From contig OY986439.1 in the NCBI GenBank assembly GCA_963920525.1, forward strand, positions 32,681,819 through 32,745,818: a stretch of 64,000 nucleotides of DNA, given 5' to 3'. Position numbers and translations under genes: made by a program. This DNA is from Dichetophora obliterata (Eukaryota > Arthropoda > Insecta > Diptera > Sciomyzidae). The notes beneath the pieces are model-generated. The model worked only from the letters and a program-made list of their open reading frames with translations, did not search any database and had not been told where the DNA came from. Below are positions 1 through 11,251 of this stretch, piece after piece (positions within the stretch are counted from its first letter, which is position 1; the number at the start of each line of letters is the position of its first letter).

Positions 1-888
1 ACGAAAAAAGACCGATTTGTTAAAGAATTATCGACAAATGTATCTCATGCAGTAAGTTTCTTAAAGAAATCATCATGAAATATTCGTGCACGATGCCTAA
101 GACTGCTGGGTTAGTTTCGTTTGATATGTATGTGTTTTTTGTGTGCATGTATTTTCACATGTAATGTAGGCTGCACATTTATGCGCACTGAGAGCGGAAT
201 CTGTTAAATATTATTCTTTATACTAAACTGGAAAACGGGGAAGTACAAGTTTTTATTTTTAAGCAAAATTTGATTGGGTCATTCGCTCTAATTTCATTGT
301 TTCAAACAGTCGCGCCTTTGTGTTTTTGATTTTTTTAAAATTAATATTTATATTAAAATTAAGAACTAAAAAAATAAACAAAAAATAATGGGCAATGATA
401 AATTACTGAAAATAAAACTTTAAAATCACATAAAAACTTATCTGTTTCATTAAATATACATTTTTTTCTTACTTTATCTCTTTTGCCGTAGCATAAATTC
501 CCCTCAAAGCATTTGTCTCACTGAATCTCTTTACCCTACCTGGTTATTCTGCTATGTGCTAGAGTGAAGATGAAATCAATTCGTTGAAACTACTAAATTT
601 CAAGTTTGAGAGCAATTTTCTCTGAATTTTGCCTAAAAAATTAAAATTATTTTTTTTGTGATTTATTTAATTTTCTTTTCAATTTCATCAAATCATATAC
701 ATATTTTCAAAAATAACAAAGTTGGTTATACTTTTAAAATAATTTTTCCGTGAGTTAGTTTTTCTGCTTAAAACAATAATGTGCATCAAGGTCATGAAAT
801 ATTTATTAACCCTGTAACTCCTAAGAGTTTAAAAATAGACCTCTTTCCCTCTCATACGATTTTTTACTCAACTCGACATCACCTTTCA
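1..888. other. AT-rich intergenic DNA, no gene seen
   Basis: No reading frame with recognisable protein features, no RNA gene and no clear inverted repeat was found. The DNA is rich in A and T homopolymer runs, as in the rest of the intergenic sequence here. A repeat element begins at about 889. Confidence 0.6.
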
Positions 889-2545
889 ATAGGGAGTCTA
901 ATCCCGGAAGCTTTTCTCGATTCCGGTAATATCGGGATTGAAAATCTCAATCCCGGGATTAGTTCGGGATTGAAAACTTTAAGAAGTAAATAATTCAAAA
1001 CGTTTTTAATACAATTTTTAATTATTTATTACTTGAAACTAAAAAATGTGAATTAATTCATTTATAAAGCAACAAAAACAAAAAAATTCATTAAGGGTAT
1101 TCACGATTGCGTTGTTTTCCGTGTAGCCAACAAGCCCCGTGATATTGATACCACACTTCACCAAGCAGTTTTTATATTTTTGTTGTTTTACATGAAATCT
1201 CTTAAAACCAAAAGTGTGGTAATTTTAAGTAGCATAATGATATTTTTAACGAACGTGGTTTGTAAAGTTCCATAAACAACTGATCTGTTGCCAGTTATTT
1301 TCTAATTGCAAAAATGGAAGAAGCTCAAAATGCAAGTTAAACTTTTTATGCCATATATTAATTAAATATTTATAAAATTGGCGACCGTGGTCTAGTGGGT
1401 AGAGTGAGTGGCCCCTAAGCCTAAGAACCGCGGTAGCCCGGGTTCAATTCCAGCTCAGCCAGAACGTTTTTCAATCGAATTAATTTTTTTGTTCGGTCGT
1501 CACCTCTCTGCATACAACGGCAAACCTCAGAGAATAAAAATTGCCAAGCTTCTTGAGAACATAAGCCGTTCGGAGTTGGCATAAAACACGTAGGTCCAGT
1601 TCTCGGTCATTTGTGATCAAACATTTAATAACACTCACAACACAATTGATCAATAGAAGCTAGGTCAAAGTCCTTTCAAGGGCTGAAATGGCCAGTTTTA
1701 TTATATTATTATATTTATAAAATTGGACAGCTAATTTATTTGCATAGTAAAAAAAGCTATAATGGGTTAGTTCCGAACCTAAAATTCTAATTTAAAGGGT
1801 GCTCATAATTGTGGTTTTCAACTATGGTAAATACCCTTATTTCACAATTGTGAATACCCTTATTGTTAATAAACACTAGAAAACTTAAATAATATTAATG
1901 ACTAGCAAATTGTATCAATTTAAAGAACAAAAAATATAAAAACTTAAATATAGAACAGTTTAAGATATTATTATATAAATGTTAAATATTTTTTTTAGAC
2001 ACCGTCTTCATGTTTTTTTTTTGTGTTTAAGGCCAAATAAGGTGGAGAAAGTATATTCAAAATTAAATTTTTTGTTTTAATTATTTTTAAAGTAATACTT
2101 TAAGCTGAAGAACGTATCTCATTTTTCATTAGAGATTTTTGTTCGCTTATTATTACAAATATAACCTTCTGATGCTAGTTCTGATTCTATGCTAGTTGGA
2201 TAAATAGTTGTACGATAATCGTAAGCAATTTGTAAGTTTCGATTACAATTGCCTTTACCACAAAACAAAATTATTTCCCAAGTCAGAATATCTGTCAATC
2301 AATTTTTAAATACATAGCTGACTTCCCGATGTTGTAAATTCTTCTAAAACTTTGCAAAGTCTTTGCTCCAGTGATTCGCACTCATCGTCCTAACAATCTT
2401 TTTCAGCCTTAATAAAAAGATTTTCTTATTCTATATTCATATTAACTTAAATTGAAATGAATATTTGTTATAAAAAATTTTTATTTTAAAATCCTGGGAT
2501 CCAGGAAATAAAATGCCGAGATTTAAAAGGGCTTAAATTGATTGA
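889..2545. repeat. Repeat family A, copy 1 (DNA-transposon-like, carries nested insertions)
   Basis: It starts with GGGAGTC followed by several CCGGGATT/CGGGATT words and ends with similar words (CCTGGGATCC, GCCGAGATTT near 2491-2524), giving an imperfect inverted-terminal layout. The whole stretch aligns in order with 4407-5690; shared landmarks include AACGAACGTGGTTT and GTACGATAATCGTAAGCAAT. Inside it, 1092-1862 is a nested segment bounded by inverted AAGGGTATTCAC / GTGAATACCCTT, also present in copy 2. This copy alone contains the SINE at 1382-1710. No intact reading frame was found, so it is probably a non-autonomous or decayed DNA element. The superfamily is unknown. Confidence 0.7.
1382..1710 (+). 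mobile_element. tRNA-derived SINE with 16-bp target-site duplication
   Basis: The head reads like a tRNA gene: a degenerate A box (TGGTCTAGTGGGTAGAG, about 1388-1404) and a B box (GGTTCAATTCC, about 1441-1451). An unrelated ~250-bp body and a TTATTATATTATT-like tail follow. The 16-mer ATATTTATAAAATTGG occurs immediately before (1366-1381) and after (1711-1726), a perfect target-site duplication. The paralogous repeat at 4407-5690 has an uninterrupted sequence at the corresponding place (about 4838-4853, TATATCAAATTGG), which is a pre-insertion site. Together these features support retroposition by a RNA polymerase III-transcribed SINE. The tRNA-like head is followed by body sequence and is unlikely to be a working tRNA gene. 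Confidence 0.88.
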
Positions 2546-2880
2546 CTTCTCTACCTTTCACCTCTTTAAATAGTTGCATATATACATTATCAAATTTGAC
2601 CAAGAAATTAATAGGAAAAGTAATTTAAAATAAGTTTTTACTTTGTAGTGATTTTGAAGAAGGTTTTTTTTACTTTTTTGTTAAAAAGTTTTTATTGATG
2701 TCATAGTTAGCAATCAAGAGTTATATTGGCCATCGTACATTTCTCTTTTTATAAAAACGTCTCGAAACATCACTGGCTCAAATATTTTTCAATATTTTCC
2801 TATGAAAATTAGTCAAAATATTATCGACATGTTAGTTTTTAGCATAGAAATATTATATATACATATATTCTGATGAATTA

Positions 2881-3112
2881 ACATTAACCCTTCAAACCAT
2901 ACCTTGTTTTTTGTTACGTTAAACTATTTGGAATTCTTCTACAGCCCACTTACTTGAAATCGGTATTTCGTTAAATTAAATGATACAAATACATCTAGTT
3001 TTTTACCAAAATGTTAACAAAATGTTCCCAAAAACAAAATTCAGGCACTTTTAAGTTTTAATGGGGTTCCTACACACCCCACAAGGGGTTCTGGGGTTAA
3101 GAATGGAAATTT
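2881..3112. repeat. Repeat family J, copy 1
   Basis: This segment matches the reverse complement of 46140-46455. Shared blocks include TTTTTTGTTACGTTAA (about 2908-2923) and an ATGGGGTTCCTAC block near 3061-3073. It is a dispersed repeat of unknown class, with no open reading frame of note. Confidence 0.55.
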
Positions 3113-3365
3113 TGAGCCTAATTAAAATTAGCATACATTTCTCCAAGTTACTATTTAAACAAATTATCTTTTACTGTCCCTGAATTTCTTCCATCCAACC
3201 TTTACATTTTGTTAACGACGATCCTGGATTAGTAACAACAGCAACAATAATACCCATACAAATGTTGCAAGCTGCAAAATTTTACCTATTTCTTCTTTTA
3301 TTCTTTGTTTATCTTATTATGTTTGTTGAAATCCATGTTAATTGCCGTTGCGTTGGCTTGGTTGC

Positions 3366-3393
3366 TTTTTCTTCTTCCTCTTCCTCTTCCTCA
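3366..3393. repeat. Pyrimidine microsatellite (CTT/CCTCTT)
   Basis: A short run of CTTCTTCCTCTTCCTCTTCC-type units. Other microsatellites are (CAA)n at about 3897-3916 and (TTG)n at about 4229-4250. Confidence 0.8.
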
Positions 3394-4406
3394 CTTTAGG
3401 TGCTCATTTTGTTATATCCTATATAATATGCAGACGTACATAATTATTCCATAGTTAAAGTACAGTTGAGTTGGTGACCAAGATTATTGGGTGAGTCAGT
3501 TCATAATACAACCAACAGAAACCAGAATCAAAACAAACGCCAGTTTAATGCAAAAAAAAAAAAGAAAAAAAAAGAAAGAAGCAACAAAAGAAATGAGCAA
3601 CAACATTCAAAGGGCCACAACGAAAGACAACACTTTGGCATGGTTTCCACCAGCTTCTGTAGTCGGCAGGGTTGCGGGGTGCCACTGTGCAATGGTACTC
3701 CCTACTTGACGATACTACTTGGTTGAAGCAGACATCTTTCAAAGACGTAAATGTCCAATACATAAGGCCGATGTGTCTGACCCGATGCTCTGCTTCTTCC
3801 TTTTCTGCCGAGACTTCTTTAACATCATAAAGACTGGCTTAGTTCCGAAAAAGAAGTTTACTCTTTTGCAAAAAATTAACATCTGTCATATTAAGAGCAA
3901 CAACAACAACAACAACCAACGGCTGCGCAACGCAACTTGTTGAGCAAACAGCGTCGTCCCTTTATTATTGCAAGCTGTAAGCTTGAGGTTATGTTTAAGT
4001 ATCATATTTTTTTTTCAAGTTTTCCTCCATTTTTTTCTTTTTGAGTCTTATAGATTTTGCACATGCGCGCCTCTACAACATAATTAAAGAGTTGTTTTTT
4101 TTTCATAGTTTGGCGTTTGCGTGTTGAATGAGTTTAAAAAAAGTTGTTGTTTTAAAATTTTGCAACGTGTCACGTGTTGGTCATGTCTTTTTATAGCTAG
4201 CAAGTGTTTGACGTTATAATATTTTCGCTGTTGTAGTTGTTGTTGTTGTTTTCGATTTGCATTTAAATGTGTAGGTAATAATAGGCAATACGATTTCATT
4301 AGGGAAAATTAATTGTTCATAATACATATAGTATAGGAGAGACGTTGCCACCACGTAGCTTTTTTGATCATAGCTCGTTATAAAATCAACGTTTTCTTGA
4401 TATGTA

Positions 4407-5690
4407 CCTACTAGGGAGTCCAGTCTTGAAAGCTTTTATCGATCCCGGGATTAGTTCGGGATTGAAAACTTAAAGAAGTAAATAATTCAAAACGTTTTTA
4501 ATACAATTTTTTTATTATTTATTACTTCAAACTAAAAAATGTAAATTAATTCATTTGAAAAGCAAAGAACAAAACAAAACACATTAAGGGTATTCACAAT
4601 TGCGTTGTTTTCAGTGTAGTTAAAAAACCCCGTGGTATTGAATCTAACACTTTAACAAGAAGTTTTTATATTTTTGTTGTTTTACATGGAATCTCTAAAA
4701 ATCAAAAGTGTGGTTATTTTAAGAAGCCCAATGATATGTTTAACGAACGTGGTTTTTAAAGTTCCATAAACAACTGATCGGTTGCCAATTTTTTTTTTAA
4801 TTGCAAGTTAAACTTTTTTAAGTCCTATATTAATAAAATATATCAAATTGGATAGTTCGTGTATTTGCATATTAACAAAAAGCTATAGTGAGAGGTTCCC
4901 AACCACAAATTCTATTGTAAAGGGTGCTCCTGATTGTGGTTTTCAACTATATCAAAAAAACCACAACACCACGATACCACACATTTGTGAATACCTTTAT
5001 GGTAAATAAACACAAAAAAGCTTAAATAATTTAAATGACTAGAAAATTGTATTAATTTAAAGAACCAAAAATAAAACAAAGTAAAATACAGAAAAGTTTA
5101 AGGTATTATTTTATAAATACCAAACATTTTTTTCTGTTTAAGGCAAATTAAGGTTGGAAAAGACTTTTCAAAATTAAACTTGTTGTTTTAATTATTTTTA
5201 AAGTGACACATTAAGCTCATCAACACGTCTTATTTTTCATTAGAGAGTTTTGTTCGGATATTATTACAAATATAACGCGCTGATGAGAAGCACCGTTCTG
5301 ATTCTATGCTAGTTGGAGAAATAGTTGTACGATAATCGTAAGCAATATGTAAGTTTCGAACACGATTGCTTGCACCACAAAACAAAATTATTTTCTAAAT
5401 CAGAATATCGTAAAAATTTTGAAATACATAGCTGACTTCCTGATGTTGTATATTTTTTTAAAACTTTGCAAAGTCTTTGCTCCAGTAATTCGCACTCATC
5501 GTCCTAACAATCTTTATCAGCCTCAATAAAAAATTTTTCTAATACTATATTCATATCAACTTAAATTGAAATAGTTGCATCTACATGAACATTTGTAATA
5601 GAAATTTTGTATTTAAAGTTCCGGGATCCAAGAAAGAAAATGCCGGGATTTAAAGGGGCTTAAATTGTCCGGGATTCCGGTATTGACTTT
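4407..5690. repeat. Repeat family A, copy 2 (lacks the SINE)
   Basis: Second, SINE-free copy of the 889-2545 element in the same orientation. It opens with TAGGGAGTCCAG and CGATCCCGGGATTAGTTCGG and closes with GCCGGGATTT and TGTCCGGGATTCCGG. It keeps the nested AAGGGTATTCAC-bounded segment (about 4584-5005). Many substitutions and small indels separate the copies, so they are not recent duplicates. Its length of about 1.28 kb is probably close to the element's length before the SINE arrived in copy 1. Confidence 0.7.
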
Positions 5691-5699
5691 CCTGGTATG

Positions 5700-6580
5700 T
5701 ATTAGACCGGAGCGAACTTCAAAAGTGCATAGCATCGATTTGGTTCAGAGCACATTCGACAGGTATTTTAACAAACATGTAAACTACAAAATTTTATTTC
5801 GATCTGATTGCATATTCCTGCACCGACTTGTCTTTAAAATCAGGACATTTCTTAAAAACTTATTATATGAAAAATCTTAAGAAGTTGTTCGGTTAAGTAC
5901 AAACATGAAATGAAGGTACACAAAATTTCGTCCTGTTCTGATCACATCCTGCTCTAAGCTATCCTTAAAAATTACATAAATTATAAAAAAAAATATAATG
6001 CAAAGGCTTTTAGATAAAGTTAAAGGTACTAATCCAAATTTTAAGTATATGAAATTTTTTCCAATATAACGTCATCTTTCAATTTATTTCATAAGAAGTT
6101 TTTTAAAAATCAATTAAAAAAATGTCCTGTTTTTGGCTCAAAGCCGGAGCAGGAAGATGAAGTCTTATCCTTTCAAAATTTTGTATCATTAATGTATGGT
6201 ACCATGTCTATCGCATCATCTATCAACATGACATCTTCAATAAGCGAGCTATCAACAACAATCCGGTTTTTTCCTTTTTCATCGTATTCCCTTTCAATGA
6301 CGGAAGCCTCTTCAAAACTAACGAAATGCTAAACGTATAAAACAGTCTGATCGTATAAACGAATTCCAGTGGCTCTGAATCTTGTAACAATGTTTTAGGC
6401 GGTCGTACCTCGCTGCAAAGCACACAAACGCATTCACAGCAACAAGAAGCATTCGCAACGTGTAGTAAGTAGAAGCAACATTTTTGTTTTGTTTTTTTTT
6501 TTTTGATAGCTACTAAATATGCAGGAATAGCAGGCAGCAGTTTTTTAATCAATCTCCTAAAGACATGTCAAACCATGATA
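5700..6580. other. Intergenic, no gene seen
   Basis: Only short chance reading frames occur, including a cysteine-rich 109-codon frame on the minus strand at 6223-6552 that resembles no family I know. No structured repeat was recognised. Confidence 0.5.
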
Positions 6581-6589
6581 CAATAACTA

Positions 6590-6730
6590 TAAGGTTGGAG
6601 TGACAGTTCGTGTTGCGACCATCGAATGTCAAACCAAAAACAAAATAGATAGCGTGTGTCACACACATTGGCCGCATTCAGCGGAGTCAACTGCTATGAA
6701 CTTTTATGATAGTAATACCTTAGGGCGCCT
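6590..6730. repeat. Repeat family G, copy at 6.6 kb
   Basis: The order ATAAGGTTGGAGTGACAG, CCATCGAATGT, GCGTGTGTCACACACATTGG and GCATTCAGCGGAGTCAACTG recurs with variation at 33735-33850. Partial matches lie near 19548-19575, 54985-55035 and, inverted, 60580-60640. It is a dispersed non-coding repeat of unknown class. The exact ends are not visible. Confidence 0.55.
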
Positions 6731-6869
6731 TTATAGTGGCGACTTGTTGCTTTGCCGAGCCGAGCCGAGAGGGAAAGCTGAAAAACGCTGCACATACAAT
6801 CATATGAAAAAATTTCAAAGTCCGTATAGAACCAGCCGAACAAGCAGCTTAAAGTGACTTGTGCGCTGG

Positions 6870-9100
6870 TATTCAGCATGCCGATTGTTGCTTTCTCGCT
6901 CGCTTACATGGCTTTTATGTAATAAGTTTTTTGTACACAATGCTTACTTATTATTTTCATTAAATAACATAAAAAAGGTAGAGCAAGAAGGAAAACTCCA
7001 ATAAAATACATACATATATTATGTTGTTGTTATTGTTTATGCAGGTGCGCCTTTTCTTGGTTTGTTTTTTGGGATTAAAATCAAGTGCGTACAAAGATTA
7101 AAATGAGCGATTAGTAGTTTTTGTTTTCTCCTAAATTTTCTCATTTGCTTTGCAAAAATCAATAATTTGACATTAATTTGTTATTGATATGTGTATGCAA
7201 AATACCAAAATAATTAGATGTTGGTGACTGAAGCCATCAACGAGTCTGTGTAATGCACACAAACCAACACATATAAATGATTGATGTCCAATGATTGACT
7301 GTATGAGGTCCGCATTCGGCAAATGTTTAGGAAGCCTTTGAATGAGTCGCTTATTTAGCCGATTGACTTTTGTTCCCACTATTTTTCATGTTGTTATTTT
7401 TTTTTTTGCAGCAACAAGACAAAAAAAAAGTAACAGCACAAAACAATTGCAAAAAAGTCGGAACAAGCTGTAATACCAAGTGACTTAAAGTAACTTATAG
7501 CAACTTACAGTGGCTAAAAAAGCGTTCAGCATAGTATATTTACGACTCTTGACTTGTTGTCCGCTAGATTGAAGAAAGCAAGAAGCACACACGAAATCAC
7601 GTGACTTGTTGATGATTTAATTGCAAAAATAAACAAAAGCAAACGTAATGTATACAAACAAACACAAAATAGTCAAAAACCAGCTGCGACAAATCAGCGA
7701 CTTAAAGCGACTTACTAATGACTTATTTTTCCTATGCAGAGGTAGCGTTGCCATCATATCTCTTTTAAAGAGGACATGTTCTCTTTTTTTCTCCAGATCT
7801 TTTTTATCTTTTTTAAAATTAAAAGTCCGCTTTTTTTGTTGGAGACAAAATATATCTATCAAAAAAAAAATTACTAAAAATGCACACAAAGAAATTTGCA
7901 TGAAAAGTACCATCACTGATTTGCACGTTAATAGCTTTATTGCAATGCTGAACGCCATCCCTGAACAAACGTAACTTAACCCTAGCTATGACCATATATT
8001 TTTGCGTACGTTATGTGTCCACTTTATTCGATTTCGTATAGCTATTTTTTCACCCTTTTAGAGACATCGGTTAACCATAAATTTATTTTGTTAGGTTAGG
8101 TTTTAGGGTAAAAAATAAGGTTTTTTTTTCAAAAATATTTGTACAGTATTGCGCAGTTAATTTTGGAACACTCAAAAACGAGAATTTTTTCAAGCAAGCT
8201 TTACGTATAATTCTGAGGAAGCTTGATAAGTTAATCACAATTTGTTCTCGTTTGTTACTTCAGTTAAAAGGACTTTATAAAAAAAACTCTAATATGATAA
8301 TTTATTTGGTCTCATTTAGTTGAACCTCAAGTTTGTTTAATTTTTTTAAATAATAAGTGTAAAATGTTTTTTATTTACTTTTTTATTTATGTATTTATTT
8401 TATAACAAATGTTTTTAAAACTATAAAACTGAAAAAAGAATATTTTAAAAAAATATTTAGTTGATGTTTTTACTTTGCAATAAATTTTATTGAATTTTAA
8501 AAAAGTCTCTTTTTGTCCTTTTTTTTCGTCAAAAGTTCTCTTATTTTGCCCTAGACTTCTGGTAACCCTATGCAGAGGGCACATCTGCGGGAAAAAAATT
8601 GCAAGCACAAGAACTGCGGTAATCCGGCCCATGTCTAATGTTTTCTTTTCTCTCCTTAGTACTTTAGTACATACATTTTCTGAGTGCACTATATTTTGAG
8701 AGATATAAATATATATATGACCTTATTACGAGTGCAAATTTTCATAAGTATTCGTACAATTTTGACTGATTTAAAATTGATCAAAGACAAAAATGCATGG
8801 AAAACTTTGCAAAATTTAGATTGAGCGAAATCTGTTAAATTGGAATCTGAAAATAGTTGAAAATTGTCAAACAGTGTAAGAAGATGTAACCACAACATAA
8901 ATAAACCATTACATCAGCACGCATCATTTGTGTTCACTTAAAAAAAAAACAAGAAAATTTTGACAAAACAACAACACAACCGCAATTCGGTTCACAGCAA
9001 CAATGAATTAAATAAACATAAGCTTAAGGTACGCATATATTGAGCAAGTTCTTCAAATCGCGGTCCTTTGCTCTAAAATTGTGTTAAAACAGTTGCAAGG
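6870..9100. other. Intergenic, no gene seen
   Basis: AT-rich DNA with overlapping chance frames on both strands (for example 7617-7974 and 8387-8699) that code only low-complexity peptides. Nothing else was recognised. Confidence 0.5.
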
Positions 9101-9320
9101 GTTTCCTTAAGGGGGGAACATAAGTAAAATTTTTTCAAAATTTAAATTTTTTTTCGCTTAATAGATGCTTTAGGGTTTTAAAAATAATATGTCAAGGTAT
9201 AGAATGTGACAAAAGTGTCTAAATGCCCAAATTGTTCATTCTGCGATCAGAGGTATATGAAAATAGTATACGAATTTTTAGAACTAAAAACTTTAAATGC
9301 GATTTGATCACTTTTTTTGA

Positions 9321-9552
9321 GACGGCCCGACACATAGCTCGAGCAAATCTTCACCGATCGATTTGAAATTTTGACAGTATTTTCAAAATTTCTTTATTTA
9401 TCGACACACGTAGGATTTTTATATTGCTTATTTCTTGTTTTGCTTATTTGAAATAATCCTGCGTGTGTCGATAGCTGTTGATGTAAAGAAACTGACCAAA
9501 TATTGTTTTTTGTTCCAGATTAAAAATTAAGGACGTTAGGTGTCGGGCCATG
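9321..9552. mobile_element. Small inverted-repeat element (MITE-like) nested in the TTAA element
   Basis: The ends pair as GGCCCGACACA (about 9325-9335) against TGTCGGGCC (about 9541-9549). Inside, a second pair (CGACACACGTAGGATT at about 9401 and AATCCTGCGTGTGTCG at about 9456-9471) forms an inner hairpin. Confidence 0.55.
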
Positions 9553-9718
9553 GATCTTATCAAAAAATAGGCGCCTTTAAACCAATGCGGCACATCCGCA
9601 ACTTTGTATTGAAATTTTTGAAAAAAACTACATTTTGTATATCAATACTTCCCAGTGAACCAAAACTACCGTTTTCGAATTCATTTATGAACCTTTTCGG
9701 GTAGAAATGTTCAGTTTC

Positions 9719-10130
9719 GGCACTCATAAATGAATTCTTTTTGTATCATTCGTCGGACTAAAATGACTCTCAAAAATTAACCTTATTTTGTTCGGAAATG
9801 ATTTAAAAAAATAGCCATAAATTGTGCTTTTTTTGTTCAGATATGAGTTAAAAATAGAACCATAGAAAAGTTATTTTTCGGCACTCGGAAATGAACCCTT
9901 TTTGAATCAATCGCCGGATGAAAATGCCTTTTAAAAATGCCTCTTCTGAAATGAGTTAAAAAATTAATCATAGAAAAGTTATTTTTCGGCCCTCGGAAAT
10001 GAACCCTTTTTGAATCAATCGCCGGACGAAAATGTTTCTCAGAAACGAACCTTTTTTTCTTCGGAAATGAGTTAGAAAATGAACCAAAGAAAAGTTCTTT
10101 TTCGGCACTCGGAAATGAACCCTTTTTAAA
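9719..10130. repeat. Degenerate tandem repeat, ~110-160-bp period
   Basis: The core TTTTTCGGCACTCGGAAATGAACCC followed by TTTTTGAATCAATCGCCGGA recurs with GGCACTC/GGCCCTC starting at 9719, 9880, 9988 and 10104. Spacings are 161, 108 and 116 bp. Units differ by substitutions and small gaps, so this is an old array. Confidence 0.65.
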
Positions 10131-10413
10131 TCAATCAATTTTATAAATTTTGCAAAATAAGTAAAATTTTTATTTATGGGAAAAGTTTTAACGAATTTAA
10201 TCTTCTTTAGCAGGCACTTTTAAGCGACAAAATAAAAAATCAAAAATTAAAAAAAATATCCAAATACGTTCGCAAAAAACTCTCACTTTACTCAAAACCT
10301 TCGCTTATGGTTCAGTGGGTTATATTATAATAATTATTATAAAAAATATTATAAAAAAAGAACAATCCTGAAAAAACGCCTATTTTTCGTGAGTTACTTA
10401 GGTTTCCCCTTAA

Positions 10414-11251
10414 AGAAGTTAAGCCCTGCAATAATAGCATCTTACATAAATACAGTTTTTCTTAAGCAATCGCCGCAGGCTATTTCAACAAATAAGATGT
10501 AACATATTAAGTATCGCTCGAATGAGTCTTTTGAGCGAAAATCCTTTAAATGTTTTACTTTTTTTTTGCGGCAATTTAATATTTATCCTTTTACACAAAT
10601 CCAAAAAAAAGCAAAAACGAAAACGAAAACAAAAACTGAGCAAAAGGAAAATTTTTAAATTTAGTTAAAAGAAGGCAAGTTTAATGGGCACATCTGAGTA
10701 GCGCCTTATTAAGACTAAGAATACACTTTAAGGAAAAAAAAAATTTTGTTTAGTATAATAGAAAAAACAAACGGATTGCAACTAAATGACCCCCTAGTGA
10801 TGGGAGTTTTCACTTTTTTGTTTCAATTATAGAAAAGACTCGCATGTGAAAACATTTAGTTCAAGCAAGCATCTGACCGACCCTTACGTATAAAAATGCT
10901 TGGTTGTAGTTGTACCTACTCGATATTCAACAGATGCTTGTCTTTTTGTAACATTTGGAGTTTTGTTTTTAGTTATTTTTTGTTGTTGTTGTTGTAGATG
11001 AAATCCAAGCAGTTAGGGTTTAAGAAATTTTTGTTTACTTTTGCCGGAAATACTTAACACATCATCAGATAATTTTGAATGAGTAGAACTAGTCGACAGA
11101 TTACAATAAATATGAGGTTTAATTGTTTAAGGATATTGGCAATGACAATATTTTTTTAATTTTTTGTTTGTGGTTAACATTAAAAATGCATATGTTGTTT
11201 TTTTAACTTAGAACTAAAACAAACCTTTTTTGCTAATGCATTATCAAACCA
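10414..11251. other. Downstream flank of zucchini, nothing recognised
   Basis: No coding frame or structured repeat was recognised apart from a (TTG)n run near 10981-10995. Confidence 0.5.

Larger units (their letters stand above)
9107..10413. mobile_element. TTAA-flanked non-autonomous DNA element
   Basis: The left end reads TTAA (9107-9110) then GGGGGGAACATAAGTAA. The right end reads TTACTTAGGTTTCCCC then TTAA (10410-10413), giving imperfect inverted termini of ~17 bp with a TTAA duplication. TTAA targeting is typical of piggyBac-type transposases, but the G-rich termini are not the usual piggyBac CCC start, so the superfamily is uncertain. The ~1.3-kb body holds a nested hairpin (9321-9552) and degenerate tandem units (9719-10130) and has no transposase frame. 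Confidence 0.55.

Noticed and set aside
1382..1454. Functional tRNA gene
   Set aside because: A and B boxes are present, but target-site duplications flank a 329-bp unit whose tRNA-like part is only the head; it is a SINE.
6223..6552. 109-codon cysteine-rich peptide gene (minus)
   Set aside because: Low-complexity lysine and cysteine runs from microsatellite-like DNA; no signal peptide or conserved spacing.
9719..10130. CRISPR-like array
   Set aside because: Spacing is irregular (161, 108, 116 bp), the repeated part is long and degenerate, and the host is a eukaryote.
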